A DNA stretch of 64,000 nt, taken from Yeosuana sp043876835 (lineage in GTDB: Bacteria; Bacteroidota; Bacteroidia; Flavobacteriales; Flavobacteriaceae). The stretch covers positions 194,970 through 258,969 of the forward strand of contig NZ_JBAWJZ010000006.1 in assembly GCF_043876835.1 (NCBI RefSeq), written 5' to 3'. Both the position numbers and the translations under genes were made by a program. The notes beneath the pieces are model-generated. The model was not told the DNA's origin and did not search any database. It saw nothing but the letters and a program-made list of their open reading frames with translations. Below, piece after piece: positions 36,844-45,687 of this stretch (position 1 is its first letter; each line of letters starts with the position of its first letter).

Positions 36844-39800
36844 ATGATTCAAAATGAGGTAAAAACGACTTGTTCGTATTGTGGTGTAGGATGCGGGATT
36901 ATTATTAAGAAGGATATTAATAATAAGGTTTTGGTTGAAGGAGATAAAGACCATCCCGTCAACAAAGGTATGTTGTGCTCTAAAGGAATGAATTTACATT
37001 ATGTTGTGAATGATGTTTCCGATAGAATCTTATATCCAGAAATGCGTTGGAGCAGATCGCATCCACGTGAACGAGTTGGTTGGGATGATGCATTAGAGAG
37101 AGCAAGTAGTGTTTTTAAATCAATTATTAAAAAGCATGGGCCAGATAGTGTTGGTTTTTATGTGTCTGGTCAATGCTTAACCGAAGAATATTATATCGCA
37201 AATAAACTTGCAAAAGGATTTTTGGGCACTAACAATATTGATACCAACTCGCGCTTATGTATGAGCTCCGCGGTAGTGGGATACAAAAAGACCTTTGGAG
37301 AAGATAGTGTACCCGTCTCATATGAAGATATTGAATTGGCTGACAGTTTTCTTATTACGGGAGCAAATCCGGCATGGTGTCACCCCATATTGTTTAGAAG
37401 ACTTGAAAAGCATAAAGAACAAAACCCGGATGTAAAAATCATAGTAGTAGATCCACGTAAAACAGATACGGCAAACTTTGCAGATTTGCATTTGCAATTG
37501 ATCCCTGGAACCGATGTCATTCTTTATAACGCGATTGGAAGGCGTATTTTTGAGCGTGGTTTGGCGGATGAAAATTTTATAAAAAATCATACAGAAGACT
37601 TTAATAAATATAAAGAGCAAATATTTTCTAAATCCATAAAGGAAGCTTCAAAATTATGTGGGGTTTCAGAAGATGACATACGGAAAGCGGCTACTATCAT
37701 TGGGTTGTCAAAAGGGTTTATAAGTATGTGGGCCATGGGGCTTAACCAGAGTGCCATAGGAACCAATAAAAATTTTGCGTTGTTAAATTTGTCACTTTTA
37801 ACTGGGCATATCGGTAAACCGGGTTCTGGGCCATTTTCACTTACAGGACAGCCTAATGCTATGGGTGGTCGTGAAGTAGGAGGCATGGCAAATTTATTAG
37901 CAGTTCATAAAGACCTTTTTAATGAAGAACACCGTCGTGAAGTAGCACAGTTTTGGGGTGTTGATAAAATTTCAGATAAGGCCGGATATACGGCCACGGA
38001 AATGTTTAGTGCCCTTGAAAAAGGAAAACTTAAGGCTGTTTGGATTATTTGTACTAATCCGTTGGTGAGTATGCCAAACACCCACAGTATAGAAAAAGCA
38101 ATGAAAAATGCCAAATTTGTGGTGGTTCAGGATATTTCATTTAAATCAGATACTGTAGAGTATGCAGATTTAGTGCTTCCTGCTGCAGGATGGTTGGAGA
38201 AAGAAGGAACAATGACTAATTCAGAACGTAGAATTTCCTATTTACCGAAAGAAATAAACCCTCCAGGTGAAGCAAAAGCAGATGTGGAAATACTTTGTGA
38301 GTTTGCTCAAAAAATGGGTTTTAGAGGGTTCAATTACAATAGTACTGAAGAAATTTATAGTGAATATTGTTCCATGACCAAAGGAACCAATATGGACATT
38401 TCATTTTTAAATTATGATAGGCTAAAAAATGAAGGAACATTTCAATGGCCAGTTCCAGAATACAGACATTCTGGAACACCAAGGCTTTTTGAAGACAAAA
38501 AATTTTATACACCATCACAAAAGGCGGTTTTTAATGTGCCAAGTCATATAGATAATCGGTCTATAAAACCTAGTATGGATTTCCCTTTGATTTTAACAAC
38601 GGGACGAGTAAGGGACCAATGGCATACCATGACCAAAACAGGAAAGGTGTCTCGATTAAAAACACATTATCCAAAGCCTGTTTTGGAAATAAACCCAATT
38701 GATGCCTTTTTGTGCAAAATAAAAAATGGTGATATTGCTGAAATAAAAAGTATCCATGGCACAGTACGGGTAAGGGCAAATGTGACAGAAAACATAAGAA
38801 AAGGTGTTGTTTTCTTACCAATGCATTGGGGCAAACAATTGCAAAGCGATTTAAATCGAGCCAACAATTTAACACATACCATGGTTGACCCCCAATCAAA
38901 AGAACCGGATTTTAAATTTACCGCCGTTTCAGTCTCAAAGTACAAAAAACCATTTGAGAAAATCATCATAGTAGGTGCTGGGGCAGCCGCTTTTAGGTTT
39001 GTTCAAAATTATAAGGAATTTAATGAAGAGGATGAAATCCATGTGTTTTCAAAAGAGCCCAATCTTTTTTATAATAGGGTTTTATTGCCAGAATATGTTA
39101 CAGAAGAGCTAACGTGGGAACAACTTTTAAAAATTAAGGAAAAAGAGCTAAAAAAACTAAATATCAAAATCCACCCTGAAAGTTTTATAACAAAAATTGA
39201 TTCAGAAAACAAAACAATCACTGATAATATTGGTGATGATTATGCCTTTGATAAACTTATATTGGCAACAGGAAGTAGGCCCTTTATTCCTAAAGACGTG
39301 AATATTGATCTGCCTGGAAGGTTTACCATGCGAAATAAAAGTGATGCGGATAGGTTTAAGGCGTATTTGGATAACACAAATTTACCGCCAGAACAACAGC
39401 ACGTTGTTATTGTTGGTGGTGGATTGTTAGGGTTGGAATTAGCAGCTGCCTTAAAACATAAAGATGTAAAAATAACCATAGTGCAGCGCGCATCAAGACT
39501 TATGGAACGACAATTGGACAAAGTGTCCAGTAAGTTGTTGGCCCTTGATGTTCAAGAGCGAGGTATTCAAATTTATTTTGATAATGAAGTAAGTACCGTT
39601 TTTGATGATGCTGATACTGGCGAGCTTAATATCAATTTAAAAAGTGGAAAACTCATTACGGCCAATGCTATAGTGTATGCCATTGGAACCGTGCCAAATA
39701 TAGAAATAGCTAAGGAAAATCGCATTATTTGCAGTCGTGGTGTAAAGGTAAATCAGCATTTACAATCATCACACCCAGATATTTTTGCCATTGGTGAAAT

Positions 39801-40368
39801 TGCAGAGTTCAATAACCAGTTGTTCGGGATAACATCTGCAGCTGAAGAGCAGGCAAACATTTTGGCCAACTTTATAGCAGGAGATGTAAGTTGTGCCTAC
39901 AATGGTTCAGTATTAATGAACATTTTAAAGTTTAATGACCTTAATTTATGCAGCATTGGAGAAATCGACGTACCTGAAAATGACGATAGTTATCAGGAAG
40001 TGATATTCACGGATATTTCTAAGCGGTATTATAAAAAATGTATTGTTAAAGACGATTTGTTGGTAGGAGCTGTTTTAATGGGAGATAAAAATGAATTTGC
40101 CGAATTTAAAACCATGATTGAGAGCAAAATTGAAATGGCAGATAAACGTAATACCTTATTGCGTGGTGCTTCTAATGATAAGCCCGTTATTGGTAAATTG
40201 GTTTGTTCTTGTAGTCAAGTTGGAGCAGGCAATATTAAGGAAGCTATTGAAAATGGTTGTGACAATTTTACTGAGCTTTGTAATAAAACGGGTGCTGGCT
40301 TGGGTTGTGGTAGTTGTAAAACAGAAGTTCGTGAAATACTCAATAACACAAACGTATTGGTATCATGA
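36844..40368 (+). CDS. nasA: Assimilatory nitrate reductase fused to FAD/NAD and BFD electron-input modules
   Basis: 1174 residues from ATG 36844. The N-terminal half is a molybdenum bis-MGD nitrate reductase: [4Fe-4S] Cys10, Cys13, Cys17 and Cys45, Mo ligand Cys139 (TNSRLCMSSAVVG), LTGQPNAMGGREVGGMANL, and a C-terminal MGD domain (TTGRVRDQWHTMTKTGKV). From about 700 a NirB-like FAD/NAD(P) oxidoreductase follows (IIIVGAGAAAFRF, VVIVGGGLLGLELAAAL), then a C-terminal BFD-type [2Fe-2S] domain (LVCSCSQVGAG...LGCGSCKTEV). In Klebsiella these parts are split between NasA and NasC; here one chain can take NADH electrons to nitrate. Cytoplasmic, no Tat signal. Confidence 0.93.
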   Translation: MIQNEVKTTCSYCGVGCGIIIKKDINNKVLVEGDKDHPVNKGMLCSKGMNLHYVVNDVSDRILYPEMRWSRSHPRERVGWDDALERASSVFKSIIKKHGPDSVGFYVSGQCLTEEYYIANKLAKGFLGTNNIDTNSRLCMSSAVVGYKKTFGEDSVPVSYEDIELADSFLITGANPAWCHPILFRRLEKHKEQNPDVKIIVVDPRKTDTANFADLHLQLIPGTDVILYNAIGRRIFERGLADENFIKNHTEDFNKYKEQIFSKSIKEASKLCGVSEDDIRKAATIIGLSKGFISMWAMGLNQSAIGTNKNFALLNLSLLTGHIGKPGSGPFSLTGQPNAMGGREVGGMANLLAVHKDLFNEEHRREVAQFWGVDKISDKAGYTATEMFSALEKGKLKAVWIICTNPLVSMPNTHSIEKAMKNAKFVVVQDISFKSDTVEYADLVLPAAGWLEKEGTMTNSERRISYLPKEINPPGEAKADVEILCEFAQKMGFRGFNYNSTEEIYSEYCSMTKGTNMDISFLNYDRLKNEGTFQWPVPEYRHSGTPRLFEDKKFYTPSQKAVFNVPSHIDNRSIKPSMDFPLILTTGRVRDQWHTMTKTGKVSRLKTHYPKPVLEINPIDAFLCKIKNGDIAEIKSIHGTVRVRANVTENIRKGVVFLPMHWGKQLQSDLNRANNLTHTMVDPQSKEPDFKFTAVSVSKYKKPFEKIIIVGAGAAAFRFVQNYKEFNEEDEIHVFSKEPNLFYNRVLLPEYVTEELTWEQLLKIKEKELKKLNIKIHPESFITKIDSENKTITDNIGDDYAFDKLILATGSRPFIPKDVNIDLPGRFTMRNKSDADRFKAYLDNTNLPPEQQHVVIVGGGLLGLELAAALKHKDVKITIVQRASRLMERQLDKVSSKLLALDVQERGIQIYFDNEVSTVFDDADTGELNINLKSGKLITANAIVYAIGTVPNIEIAKENRIICSRGVKVNQHLQSSHPDIFAIGEIAEFNNQLFGITSAAEEQANILANFIAGDVSCAYNGSVLMNILKFNDLNLCSIGEIDVPENDDSYQEVIFTDISKRYYKKCIVKDDLLVGAVLMGDKNEFAEFKTMIESKIEMADKRNTLLRGASNDKPVIGKLVCSCSQVGAGNIKEAIENGCDNFTELCNKTGAGLGCGSCKTEVREILNNTNVLVS

Positions 40369-40456
40369 AATGCCCATTAACAAATTTTGCAAGACATTCG
40401 AAATGTTCAAAAAGAGCTTTCCATCTGACTATTGAAAAACAAATAAATTTAAACAG

Positions 40457-41887
40457 ATGAAAGATCTTAATAGAATTATAGTCAATGGCGGTGTGTTATC
40501 ACCAGGAGAATTGAAATACATTTGTGAAGTGGCTGAAGGTTTAGGATTAAAAACCATTTCCTTTGGTTCTAGACAGGATATTTTGTTTCCTAAGGTAATT
40601 GACCAAAAAAAGCTGAGAGAACTTGATAATCTTCAAATTGTAGAGTCAAATACGGTTGGCTATGAGAATATTGTGTCATCCTATGTTTCAGCAGATATTT
40701 TTCCAAGCACTTCTTGGCTTACCAGTGATAGGTATTTATATATATTGGAACAGTTTAGAAAACAACTTAAATTAAAAGTCAATATCACAGATCCAAAACA
40801 ACGGTTAGTGCCTTTATTTACAGGACACTTAAACTTCATTGCTTCAGAATATGAAGATTATTGGTATTTATATGTTAGGCTTCCGGAATGGGAAAAAACC
40901 CAAATGTATCCAGCACTTATCTACAGCTGGGATTTAGATAGAGTGTCCATGGCTATCGAGGCTATTTTAAAGGAAGATCCAGAAACCATTGAGATGATTT
41001 TTGAGTTGGTAACAGATACTATAGAAACGAATAACAGAACAATAGATAAACCACTTGAAGTGCCGTTTTATCCATTTCCGTATTATGAAGGCATGAACCG
41101 TATTGGTGCGGATAAATATTGGTTAGGACTTTATTGGCGCAACAATAAGTACGATCTGTCTTTTTTAAAGGCAATGTGCGATTTGTGTTCAGAAAGTAAA
41201 ATAGGTAAAATATCAATCACGCCATGGAAATCGTTTATAGTGAAAGGAATTCCAATGAAGTCAAAATTACTTTGGGAAAAATTTTTAGGCAAGCACGGTA
41301 TCAATGTACGCCACTCTATGTTGGAGCTTAATTGGCATTTGCCAGTTGCCAATAAAGAAGCTATCAAATTAAAAAAATTCTTGGTAACTAATTTTGACAA
41401 GAATGATATTAGTACCTATGGATTAACGTTTGGGATCACGGATTATACTAGAGAGGGTTATTATTTTACATCCATTGTTATTGAAAAAAATACACTGCCA
41501 AAAGGTTTAACCGATTTTAAAATTCGTGATACCTATAATTTGTTGTATGCCAAAAATTTCGACCCAAATACACGAGACTACATCATACATGTTCAAGATG
41601 TTGATAAAATGGAATTGCCAGGTTTGCTAATGGAATTGAGCCAATTGTATTTTGAGGAATTAGGAACAGAACGAGAAGACTTAAGTAGTTCTAAGGTGGT
41701 AATTGACACCATTGAAGAAGAAGTTTACCAATGTAAAGAGTGTTTAACTATTTATAATGAAATTTATGGTGATATAACCCAAAATATTGAACCTAACACT
41801 TCTTTTGAAAGTCTTCCTGATGATTATATCTGTTCACTTTGTGAAGCTCCAAAAAGCAGCTTTAAAAAGAAGATACTTGTTAAGTAG
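40457..41887 (+). CDS. Nitrite/sulfite-reductase-like protein without sirohaem ligands, fused to rubredoxin
   Basis: 476 residues. The N-terminal segment GGVLSPGELKYICEVAEGLG plus TISFGSRQDILFP resembles the ferredoxin-like half-domain of nitrite/sulfite reductases, and a second such half-domain seems to lie at about 290-380. The C-x5-C and C-x3-C sirohaem/[4Fe-4S] ligands are absent; the only other cysteine pair is AMCDLCSE. The C-terminus is a rubredoxin: Cys426, Cys429, Cys459 and Cys462 (YQCKEC...YICSLC). So it probably carries electrons rather than reducing nitrite. It follows the nitrate reductase by 88 bp and is probably co-transcribed. Confidence 0.8.
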   Translation: MKDLNRIIVNGGVLSPGELKYICEVAEGLGLKTISFGSRQDILFPKVIDQKKLRELDNLQIVESNTVGYENIVSSYVSADIFPSTSWLTSDRYLYILEQFRKQLKLKVNITDPKQRLVPLFTGHLNFIASEYEDYWYLYVRLPEWEKTQMYPALIYSWDLDRVSMAIEAILKEDPETIEMIFELVTDTIETNNRTIDKPLEVPFYPFPYYEGMNRIGADKYWLGLYWRNNKYDLSFLKAMCDLCSESKIGKISITPWKSFIVKGIPMKSKLLWEKFLGKHGINVRHSMLELNWHLPVANKEAIKLKKFLVTNFDKNDISTYGLTFGITDYTREGYYFTSIVIEKNTLPKGLTDFKIRDTYNLLYAKNFDPNTRDYIIHVQDVDKMELPGLLMELSQLYFEELGTEREDLSSSKVVIDTIEEEVYQCKECLTIYNEIYGDITQNIEPNTSFESLPDDYICSLCEAPKSSFKKKILVK

Positions 41888-42067
41888 GGTGCTAAATATT
41901 TTCAATCACATCACTCAACCCCTTTTAATTAATTTATAGTTTGCCAATTTCATGGACTATCATTTAATTGAAATCACTCGATGTAGATTTGAGTAATAAC
42001 ATTTTTTAAGAATTCTCTTTTATAGATTGACTTTTTATTTAAAAAATAAGTAGTTTTGGTATAAAAT

Positions 42068-42089
42068 TAAGTAATATTACTTATATTTA
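42068..42089 (+). promoter_or_regulatory. Palindromic operator upstream of the FNR-like gene
   Basis: TAAGTA-ATAT-TACTTA at 42068-42083 overlaps TATATTTA (42082-42089, one base off the -7 consensus) with the same offset as at nirB and narK. It suggests autoregulation. Centre is 51.5 bp before the ATG. Confidence 0.68.
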
Positions 42090-42126
42090 TCTAATTAAAA
42101 AATTACAATCACAAATTTTAAATAAA

Positions 42127-42879
42127 ATGTTGGCAGTTAAAACATTTCATGATAAATCAAAAAAGACACCTATTTATGGGATGTCATGTGGTGTTTGTGA
42201 GAATTACAACTGCTTAATTAAACGAAATTTGAAGCCCGAAATTACATCAAGTTTTTTAGACAAAAAGACCGAAATTAAATGTAAAAAGGGTCAACAGTTT
42301 ATTATTGAAGGAGCTCCTGTTAATGGCCTTTTCTTTGTGTTAAGAGGTAAAGTGAAAGTCTTTAGAACTGGTATTAATGGTAGAGAGCAAATAGTGCGCT
42401 TCGCAAAGTCAGGAGAGATCATTGGTCACCGTGGATTTGGTACAGAGGAATATTATTCCATAGGCGCTATTGCATTAGAGGATACGGTATTATGCTACTT
42501 TTCAAAAGATGTGCTTCAAGACATGTTGTTAAAGTATCCCGAACTTACCTATGATTTGATGCTGTTTTATGCCAATGAACTTAATAGGAGTGAATCTAAA
42601 GTAAAGTCTTTGTCCCAAATGACTGTAAGGGAACGAGTTGTTGACACCTTATTGTATATTAATAGAAAGTTCAATCAAAAAAATAATTATTTGGATTTAA
42701 TTCTGAGCAGAAAGGAATATGCTGATTTTGCAGGTACAACCGAGGAGCAGGTAATCCGTGTGTTTTCGTTGTTAAAAAAGGAAAAACTGATTGTAGCCAA
42801 TGGCAAAAGAATTGGAATTTTAAATGAAAGATTACTTAAACAGGAAATTGAAGAGCACCATTATTTCTTAGGGAGTTGA
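42127..42879 (+). CDS. CRP/FNR-family regulator with FNR-like cysteines
   Basis: 250 residues. Cys21, Cys24, Cys29 and Cys123 match the spacing of E. coli FNR [4Fe-4S] ligands (20, 23, 29, 122), and the context ALEDTVLCYFSKDVL aligns with the FNR fourth-ligand segment. The cyclic-nucleotide-type beta roll spans about 45-135, the dimer helix about 137-165, and the winged helix 180-235. The recognition helix TEEQVIR aligns with FNR TVETISR, keeping Glu207 and Arg211 (FNR Glu209 and Arg213), with Ile replacing Ser212. It has its own operator and terminator. It is probably a redox- or NO-responsive regulator of the nitrate genes (inferred). Confidence 0.85.
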   Translation: MLAVKTFHDKSKKTPIYGMSCGVCENYNCLIKRNLKPEITSSFLDKKTEIKCKKGQQFIIEGAPVNGLFFVLRGKVKVFRTGINGREQIVRFAKSGEIIGHRGFGTEEYYSIGAIALEDTVLCYFSKDVLQDMLLKYPELTYDLMLFYANELNRSESKVKSLSQMTVRERVVDTLLYINRKFNQKNNYLDLILSRKEYADFAGTTEEQVIRVFSLLKKEKLIVANGKRIGILNERLLKQEIEEHHYFLGS

Positions 42880-42907
42880 TGATTCTTTATAAGTTATATA
42901 TTTTCAG

Positions 42908-42933
42908 GAACCACCGCTTTAGGTGGTTTTTTT
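42908..42933 (+). terminator. Terminator of the FNR-like gene
   Basis: AACCACC-gcttta-GGTGGTT followed by T run. Confidence 0.88.
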
Positions 42934-43115
42934 ATGGAAAATTGTTTTGATTACGTACTCTTTAATTATATGATAAGTAATATCTACATGACTGTTTATC
43001 AATTACTTATGTTTAAAATATGCTTTTTAGCATGTTTTTTTGTGGTATAAAAAGATGTTTTTACATGTAGTTAATCATGGATTATTTTTTGAACTACTTA
43101 TATATTTGCTACAAA

Positions 43116-43131
43116 TAAGTATTAATACTTA
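43116..43131 (+). promoter_or_regulatory. Palindromic operator upstream of nrtA
   Basis: TAAGTA-TTAA-TACTTA, centre 31.5 bp before the ATG. Here the sequence at the standard -7 offset (TAGAATTA) is a poor match. A good TATATTTG lies upstream instead, at 43101-43108, preceded by a TACTTA half-site (43095). The palindrome would then be just downstream of that -7 element. Confidence 0.62.
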
Positions 43132-43154
43132 GAATTAATTTAAAAACATTCAAT

Positions 43155-44531
43155 ATGAGATCATTGATTACAAAAGCATCATTATTTTTCTCTCTTTCAG
43201 CATTGCTATTTTCTTGCGGAGGAAAGACTGAAAAAAAAGAGGCTGCGGCCGATAAGGCTGTAGCCGAAACTAAATTAGCTATTGAAAAACCGCAGTTAAC
43301 GTTTGGATTTATCAAATTAACAGACATGGCACCATTGGCCATAGCAAAAGAAAAAGGTTTTTTTGAAGATGAAGGATTGTTTGTTTCTGTAGAAGCACAA
43401 TCTAACTGGAAAAACGTTTTAGACCGTGTTATTGACGGACAATTAGATGGTTCGCACATGTTGGCAGGTCAGCCAATTGCTGCAGGTGCTGGTTTTGGTA
43501 GACAAGCCGAATTGGTCACCGCCTTTTCAATGGATTTAAACGGAAATAGTATTACCGTATCTAATGACGTTTGGTCAAAAATGAAAGCGAATGTACCAAA
43601 AGATGCTGATGGCAAACCAATTCATCCCATTAAAGCTGACGCTTTAAAACCTGTAATTACTGAATATAAAAATGCTGGTAAACCATTTAAAATGGGAATG
43701 GTATTTCCTGTGTCTACACATAATTACGAAATAAGATATTGGTTAGCAGCAGCAGGAATCAACCCAGGAATGTACACTGCCGATAATGTTCAAGGTCAAA
43801 TTGATGCGCAAGTGTTATTATCTGTAACACCTCCACCACAAATGCCAGCAACCCTTGAAGCAGGAACTATTTATGGATACTGTGTGGGAGAACCATGGAA
43901 CCAACAAGCTGTATTTAAAGGTATAGGTGTTCCTGTGGTTACCAACTATGAAATTTGGAAAAACAACCCAGAGAAAGTATTTGTAATGACCAAAAAGTTT
44001 ATTGAGCAATATCCAAATACAGCTGTGGCTGTTACAAAAGCGTTGATTAGAGCTGGAAAATGGTTAGATGAGCCAGGAAACAGGGCAGAGGCTGTTAAAA
44101 TACTATCAATGTCTCAATACGTTGGTACAGATGAAGCCGTTTTGGCAAATTCCATGACAGGTACGTTTGAGTTTGAAAAAGGTGATAAACGTGACTTGCC
44201 AGATTTCAACGTATTCTACAAGTACAATGCAACCTATCCGTTCTATTCTGATGGTATTTGGTTTTTGACCCAAATGCGCAGATGGGGACAAATTCCAGAA
44301 GCTAAACCGGCTGATTGGTATGAAAAGACCATTAAAAACATTTATCGTCCAGATATCTGGAAAAAAGCGGCTGATATGTTGGTTAAGGAAGGCAAAATCC
44401 CAGCTAGTGATGTTCCAAAAACAGATGGCTATAAACCGGCAACAGTTGACTTTATAGATGGTACAAAGTACGATGCTAAAGACCCAATTGGTTATATCAA
44501 CAGTTTCAAAATAGGAAACAAGGATAAATAA
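43155..44531 (+). CDS. nrtA: Nitrate ABC transporter substrate-binding lipoprotein
   Basis: 458 residues. Lipoprotein signal with lipobox LLFSC (Cys at about 20), then a Lys/Glu/Ala-rich linker. The NrtA/CmpA-type binding domain includes LTFGFIKLTDMAPLAIAKEKGFFEDEG, RVIDGQLDGSHMLAGQPIA and the FPVSTHNYEIRYWLAAAG block characteristic of nitrate/bicarbonate binders. It is tethered to the inner or outer membrane on the periplasmic side and hands nitrate to the permease. First gene of a five-gene operon ending with a porin. Confidence 0.95.
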   Translation: MRSLITKASLFFSLSALLFSCGGKTEKKEAAADKAVAETKLAIEKPQLTFGFIKLTDMAPLAIAKEKGFFEDEGLFVSVEAQSNWKNVLDRVIDGQLDGSHMLAGQPIAAGAGFGRQAELVTAFSMDLNGNSITVSNDVWSKMKANVPKDADGKPIHPIKADALKPVITEYKNAGKPFKMGMVFPVSTHNYEIRYWLAAAGINPGMYTADNVQGQIDAQVLLSVTPPPQMPATLEAGTIYGYCVGEPWNQQAVFKGIGVPVVTNYEIWKNNPEKVFVMTKKFIEQYPNTAVAVTKALIRAGKWLDEPGNRAEAVKILSMSQYVGTDEAVLANSMTGTFEFEKGDKRDLPDFNVFYKYNATYPFYSDGIWFLTQMRRWGQIPEAKPADWYEKTIKNIYRPDIWKKAADMLVKEGKIPASDVPKTDGYKPATVDFIDGTKYDAKDPIGYINSFKIGNKDK

Positions 44532-44557
44532 CAAATAATATTCAAATTTCAAAAAAA

Positions 44558-45667
44558 ATGAAGCAAAGCATGACATTAGGTAAAGTAACCAAGTTTATGG
44601 GTTTAACAGGATTTTTAGGAACAGTAAAAAACGTGTTCACTGGGAAGCTTGAGAAAGAAGACTTTAAAAACTTCTTACGAAAAGTGATAGTGCCTCTTGC
44701 TTCCATTTTTTTATTCTTCGGCTTATGGCACATAGGTTCAAAAAGGCTTTACAATATTGAAGCTGATCATAGAATAAACAAAGCTTTGGTAGAGCAAGGT
44801 CCGGCAGAGGCAGAGAAGGTAAGAGCTTGTATTGCTTCGGGAGATATTTCTTGTCAGCCAAACACCTTGCCATCTCCTGCGCAAGTTTGGGAATCGTACA
44901 AAACCTTGCTCGCAGATCATTACACTATTAGAGCAGATAAACAAGCCTTTAAAGAAAAAACAGAGGCACTTAATGCAAAGCGTATAGCCAATGGAGAAGC
45001 TCCTATTGTTTATACGGGTAGACCATCATTTGTAGATCAAATACTTACAAGTTTAAAAACGGTTTTTGCAGGATTTTTGTTGGCACTTTTTATCGCTGTT
45101 CCTGTTGGAATTGTTATTGGATTGAGCAAAACGTTGAGAAGTTCGGTAAACTGGATTATACAAATTTTTAAGCCTGTATCTCCTGTTGTTTGGTTGTTAT
45201 TGGTTTTCATGATTGTTAAAACGCTTAACAAAGACTCTAGTGGGGATAGTTCTTTTATCATTTCGTTTATAAGCGTAGGGCTTTGCTCTATGTGGGCTAC
45301 TTTGGTCAATACGGCTATGGGGGTGTCCTCGGTAGATAAAGATTACATCAATGTGGCGAAAGTTTTAAAACTTGGTCCAATTCAAAAGGTGTTCAAAGTG
45401 ATATTGCCATCGTCTTTGCCATTGATTTTTACAGGGTTGAGAATTACATTATCTGTAGCGTGGATGGTTTTGATTGCCATAGAATTATTGGCACAAAGTC
45501 CGGGCTTAGGGTCTTTTGTTTGGGAAGAATTTCAAAATGGAGCTGTGGATTCTAACTCAAAAATCATTGTTGCCATGTTTGTTATTGGTCTCATAGGATT
45601 TTTGCTTGACAGAATTATGCTGACCATTCAAAAGATGATATCATTCAGCAAAAACGATGGAATATAA
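44558..45667 (+). CDS. nrtB: Nitrate ABC transporter permease
   Basis: 369 residues. An N-terminal transmembrane helix (VIVPLASIFLFFGLWHIGS) is followed by a long periplasmic insertion (about 65-150) containing a PSPAQVWESYK segment. Five or so helices of the BPD_transp_1 type and the EAA-type loop (AKVLKLGPIQKVFKVILPSSLPLIFTG) follow. The insertion makes it longer than typical NrtB. Spaced 26 bp from nrtA and 20 bp from the first ATPase. Confidence 0.93.
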   Translation: MKQSMTLGKVTKFMGLTGFLGTVKNVFTGKLEKEDFKNFLRKVIVPLASIFLFFGLWHIGSKRLYNIEADHRINKALVEQGPAEAEKVRACIASGDISCQPNTLPSPAQVWESYKTLLADHYTIRADKQAFKEKTEALNAKRIANGEAPIVYTGRPSFVDQILTSLKTVFAGFLLALFIAVPVGIVIGLSKTLRSSVNWIIQIFKPVSPVVWLLLVFMIVKTLNKDSSGDSSFIISFISVGLCSMWATLVNTAMGVSSVDKDYINVAKVLKLGPIQKVFKVILPSSLPLIFTGLRITLSVAWMVLIAIELLAQSPGLGSFVWEEFQNGAVDSNSKIIVAMFVIGLIGFLLDRIMLTIQKMISFSKNDGI

Positions 45668-45687
45668 TCTATAAAAACACTTGAGTC

